Shown: positions 63,887 through 64,000 of the stretch, one piece after another | Position numbering within the stretch: the first letter of the stretch is position 1 | How the letters are laid out: every line of letters begins with the position of its first letter | NCBI RefSeq assembly: GCF_000517025.1 | Contig: NZ_KI912097.1 | Span: 191,673-255,672 of the forward strand | DNA: 64,000 nt | Reading direction: 5' to 3' | Source: Halonatronum saccharophilum DSM 13868 | Lineage (GTDB): Bacteria; Bacillota; Halanaerobiia; Halobacteroidales; Halobacteroidaceae | Made by a program: the position numbers and the translations under genes | The notes under the pieces: generated by a model | What the model saw: only the letters and a program-made list of their open reading frames with translations | Databases searched by the model: none | Told to the model about the DNA's origin: nothing

Positions 63887-64000
63887 TTATTTTATCTTTT
63901 TCAAGACTTTATTTAAAGACCTTAAATCCTCAACATTAAAAGCTTTCACCTTACGATCTATCCTTCTCATGAATCCTTTTAAAACTCTACCCGGGCCAAC
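63887..64000 (-). CDS. fabD: Malonyl-CoA:ACP transacylase, C-terminal end only
   Basis: Only the last 37 codons are inside the window. They read VGPGRVLKGFMRRI and then KVKAFNVEDLKSLNKVLKKI before TAA at 63889-63887. VGPGxVLxG is the usual FabD ending, and fabD before fabG is the common order. The catalytic Ser and His lie beyond the right edge. The over-represented GGGCCAA heptamer covers the VGP codons. Confidence 0.85.
   Translation of the reverse strand, partial: VGPGRVLKGFMRRIDRKVKAFNVEDLRSLNKVLKKIK

Noticed and set aside
1-64000. rRNA, tRNA, tmRNA or known riboswitches
   Set aside because: I searched by eye for cloverleaf ends, CCA tails and conserved motifs and saw none; short or diverged RNAs could have been missed.

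Overview
The window is about one-third GC and comes from a low-GC, Gram-positive-type anaerobe that can probably sporulate. The signs are an alpha/beta small acid-soluble spore protein, two Spo0E-type phosphatases, a desulfoferrodoxin (superoxide reductase), many strong AAGGAGG ribosome binding sites, two chemoreceptors with a CheV adaptor, and c-di-GMP proteins. The mix recalls halophilic anaerobes of the Halanaerobiales (Orenia or Halobacteroides type); that placement is inference from recalled family content. Nearly all genes lie on the minus strand. No rRNA, tRNA, CRISPR array or complete mobile element was seen.

Layout. 1-9 kb: small membrane protein, decayed TnpB-type element, EAL-HDOD regulator, membrane Mrr-like nuclease, endolysin, UppS-like enzyme, VanY-like peptidase, broken abrB, chemoreceptor, broken cheR. 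9-15 kb: Spo0E-like gene behind SARP-type repeats, a large STAND/SARP-like regulator, c-di-GMP proteins, second Spo0E-like gene. 15-30 kb: superoxide reductase, first beta clamp, CheV, CopA with a CsoR-type operator, methyltransferase, membrane-anchored PepF-like peptidase, oxidoreductase, Crp/Fnr remnant, second beta clamp, RecQ. 30-41 kb: small membrane proteins, MATE exporter, hemerythrin chemoreceptor, CDF transporter, Na+/H+ antiporter, lipoprotein, NiaR. 41-51 kb: spore protein, CoA-disulfide reductase family enzyme, DUF4912 protein, cytoplasmic GH13, MntP, MurC/Mpl-like ligase, FlgT-like exported protein, RpoD-like sigma factor. 51-57 kb: an aromatic amino acid operon (HutP-like, aroH, hisC, aroF, tyrA, aroA). 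57-64 kb: a conserved-looking membrane protein, a flavoprotein flanked by 185-bp direct repeats, and a fatty acid cluster (fabD, fabG, acpP, fabK, fabF, rnc).

Four regulatory sites are unusually readable. Heptamers with an exact 11-bp period precede the first Spo0E-like gene, as at SARP-activated promoters, and a SARP-like regulator is the next gene. A CsoR-type box overlaps the copA promoter. A 34-bp inverted repeat covers the -35 of the antiporter promoter. A sigma-A-type promoter stands ahead of a 170-nt MATE leader.

At window scale, the heptamer TTGGCCC/GGGCCAA occurs about 51 times by hand count, against about two expected from composition. At least twelve terminators or hairpins are perfect, loopless palindromes. 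Intergenic gaps carry families of decayed, self-complementary repeats. Four pseudogenes (tnpB-like, abrB, cheR, crp/fnr) show ongoing gene loss. Many starts were moved to the codon that follows a good ribosome binding site, because GTG inside GGAGGTG often gives a false upstream start.
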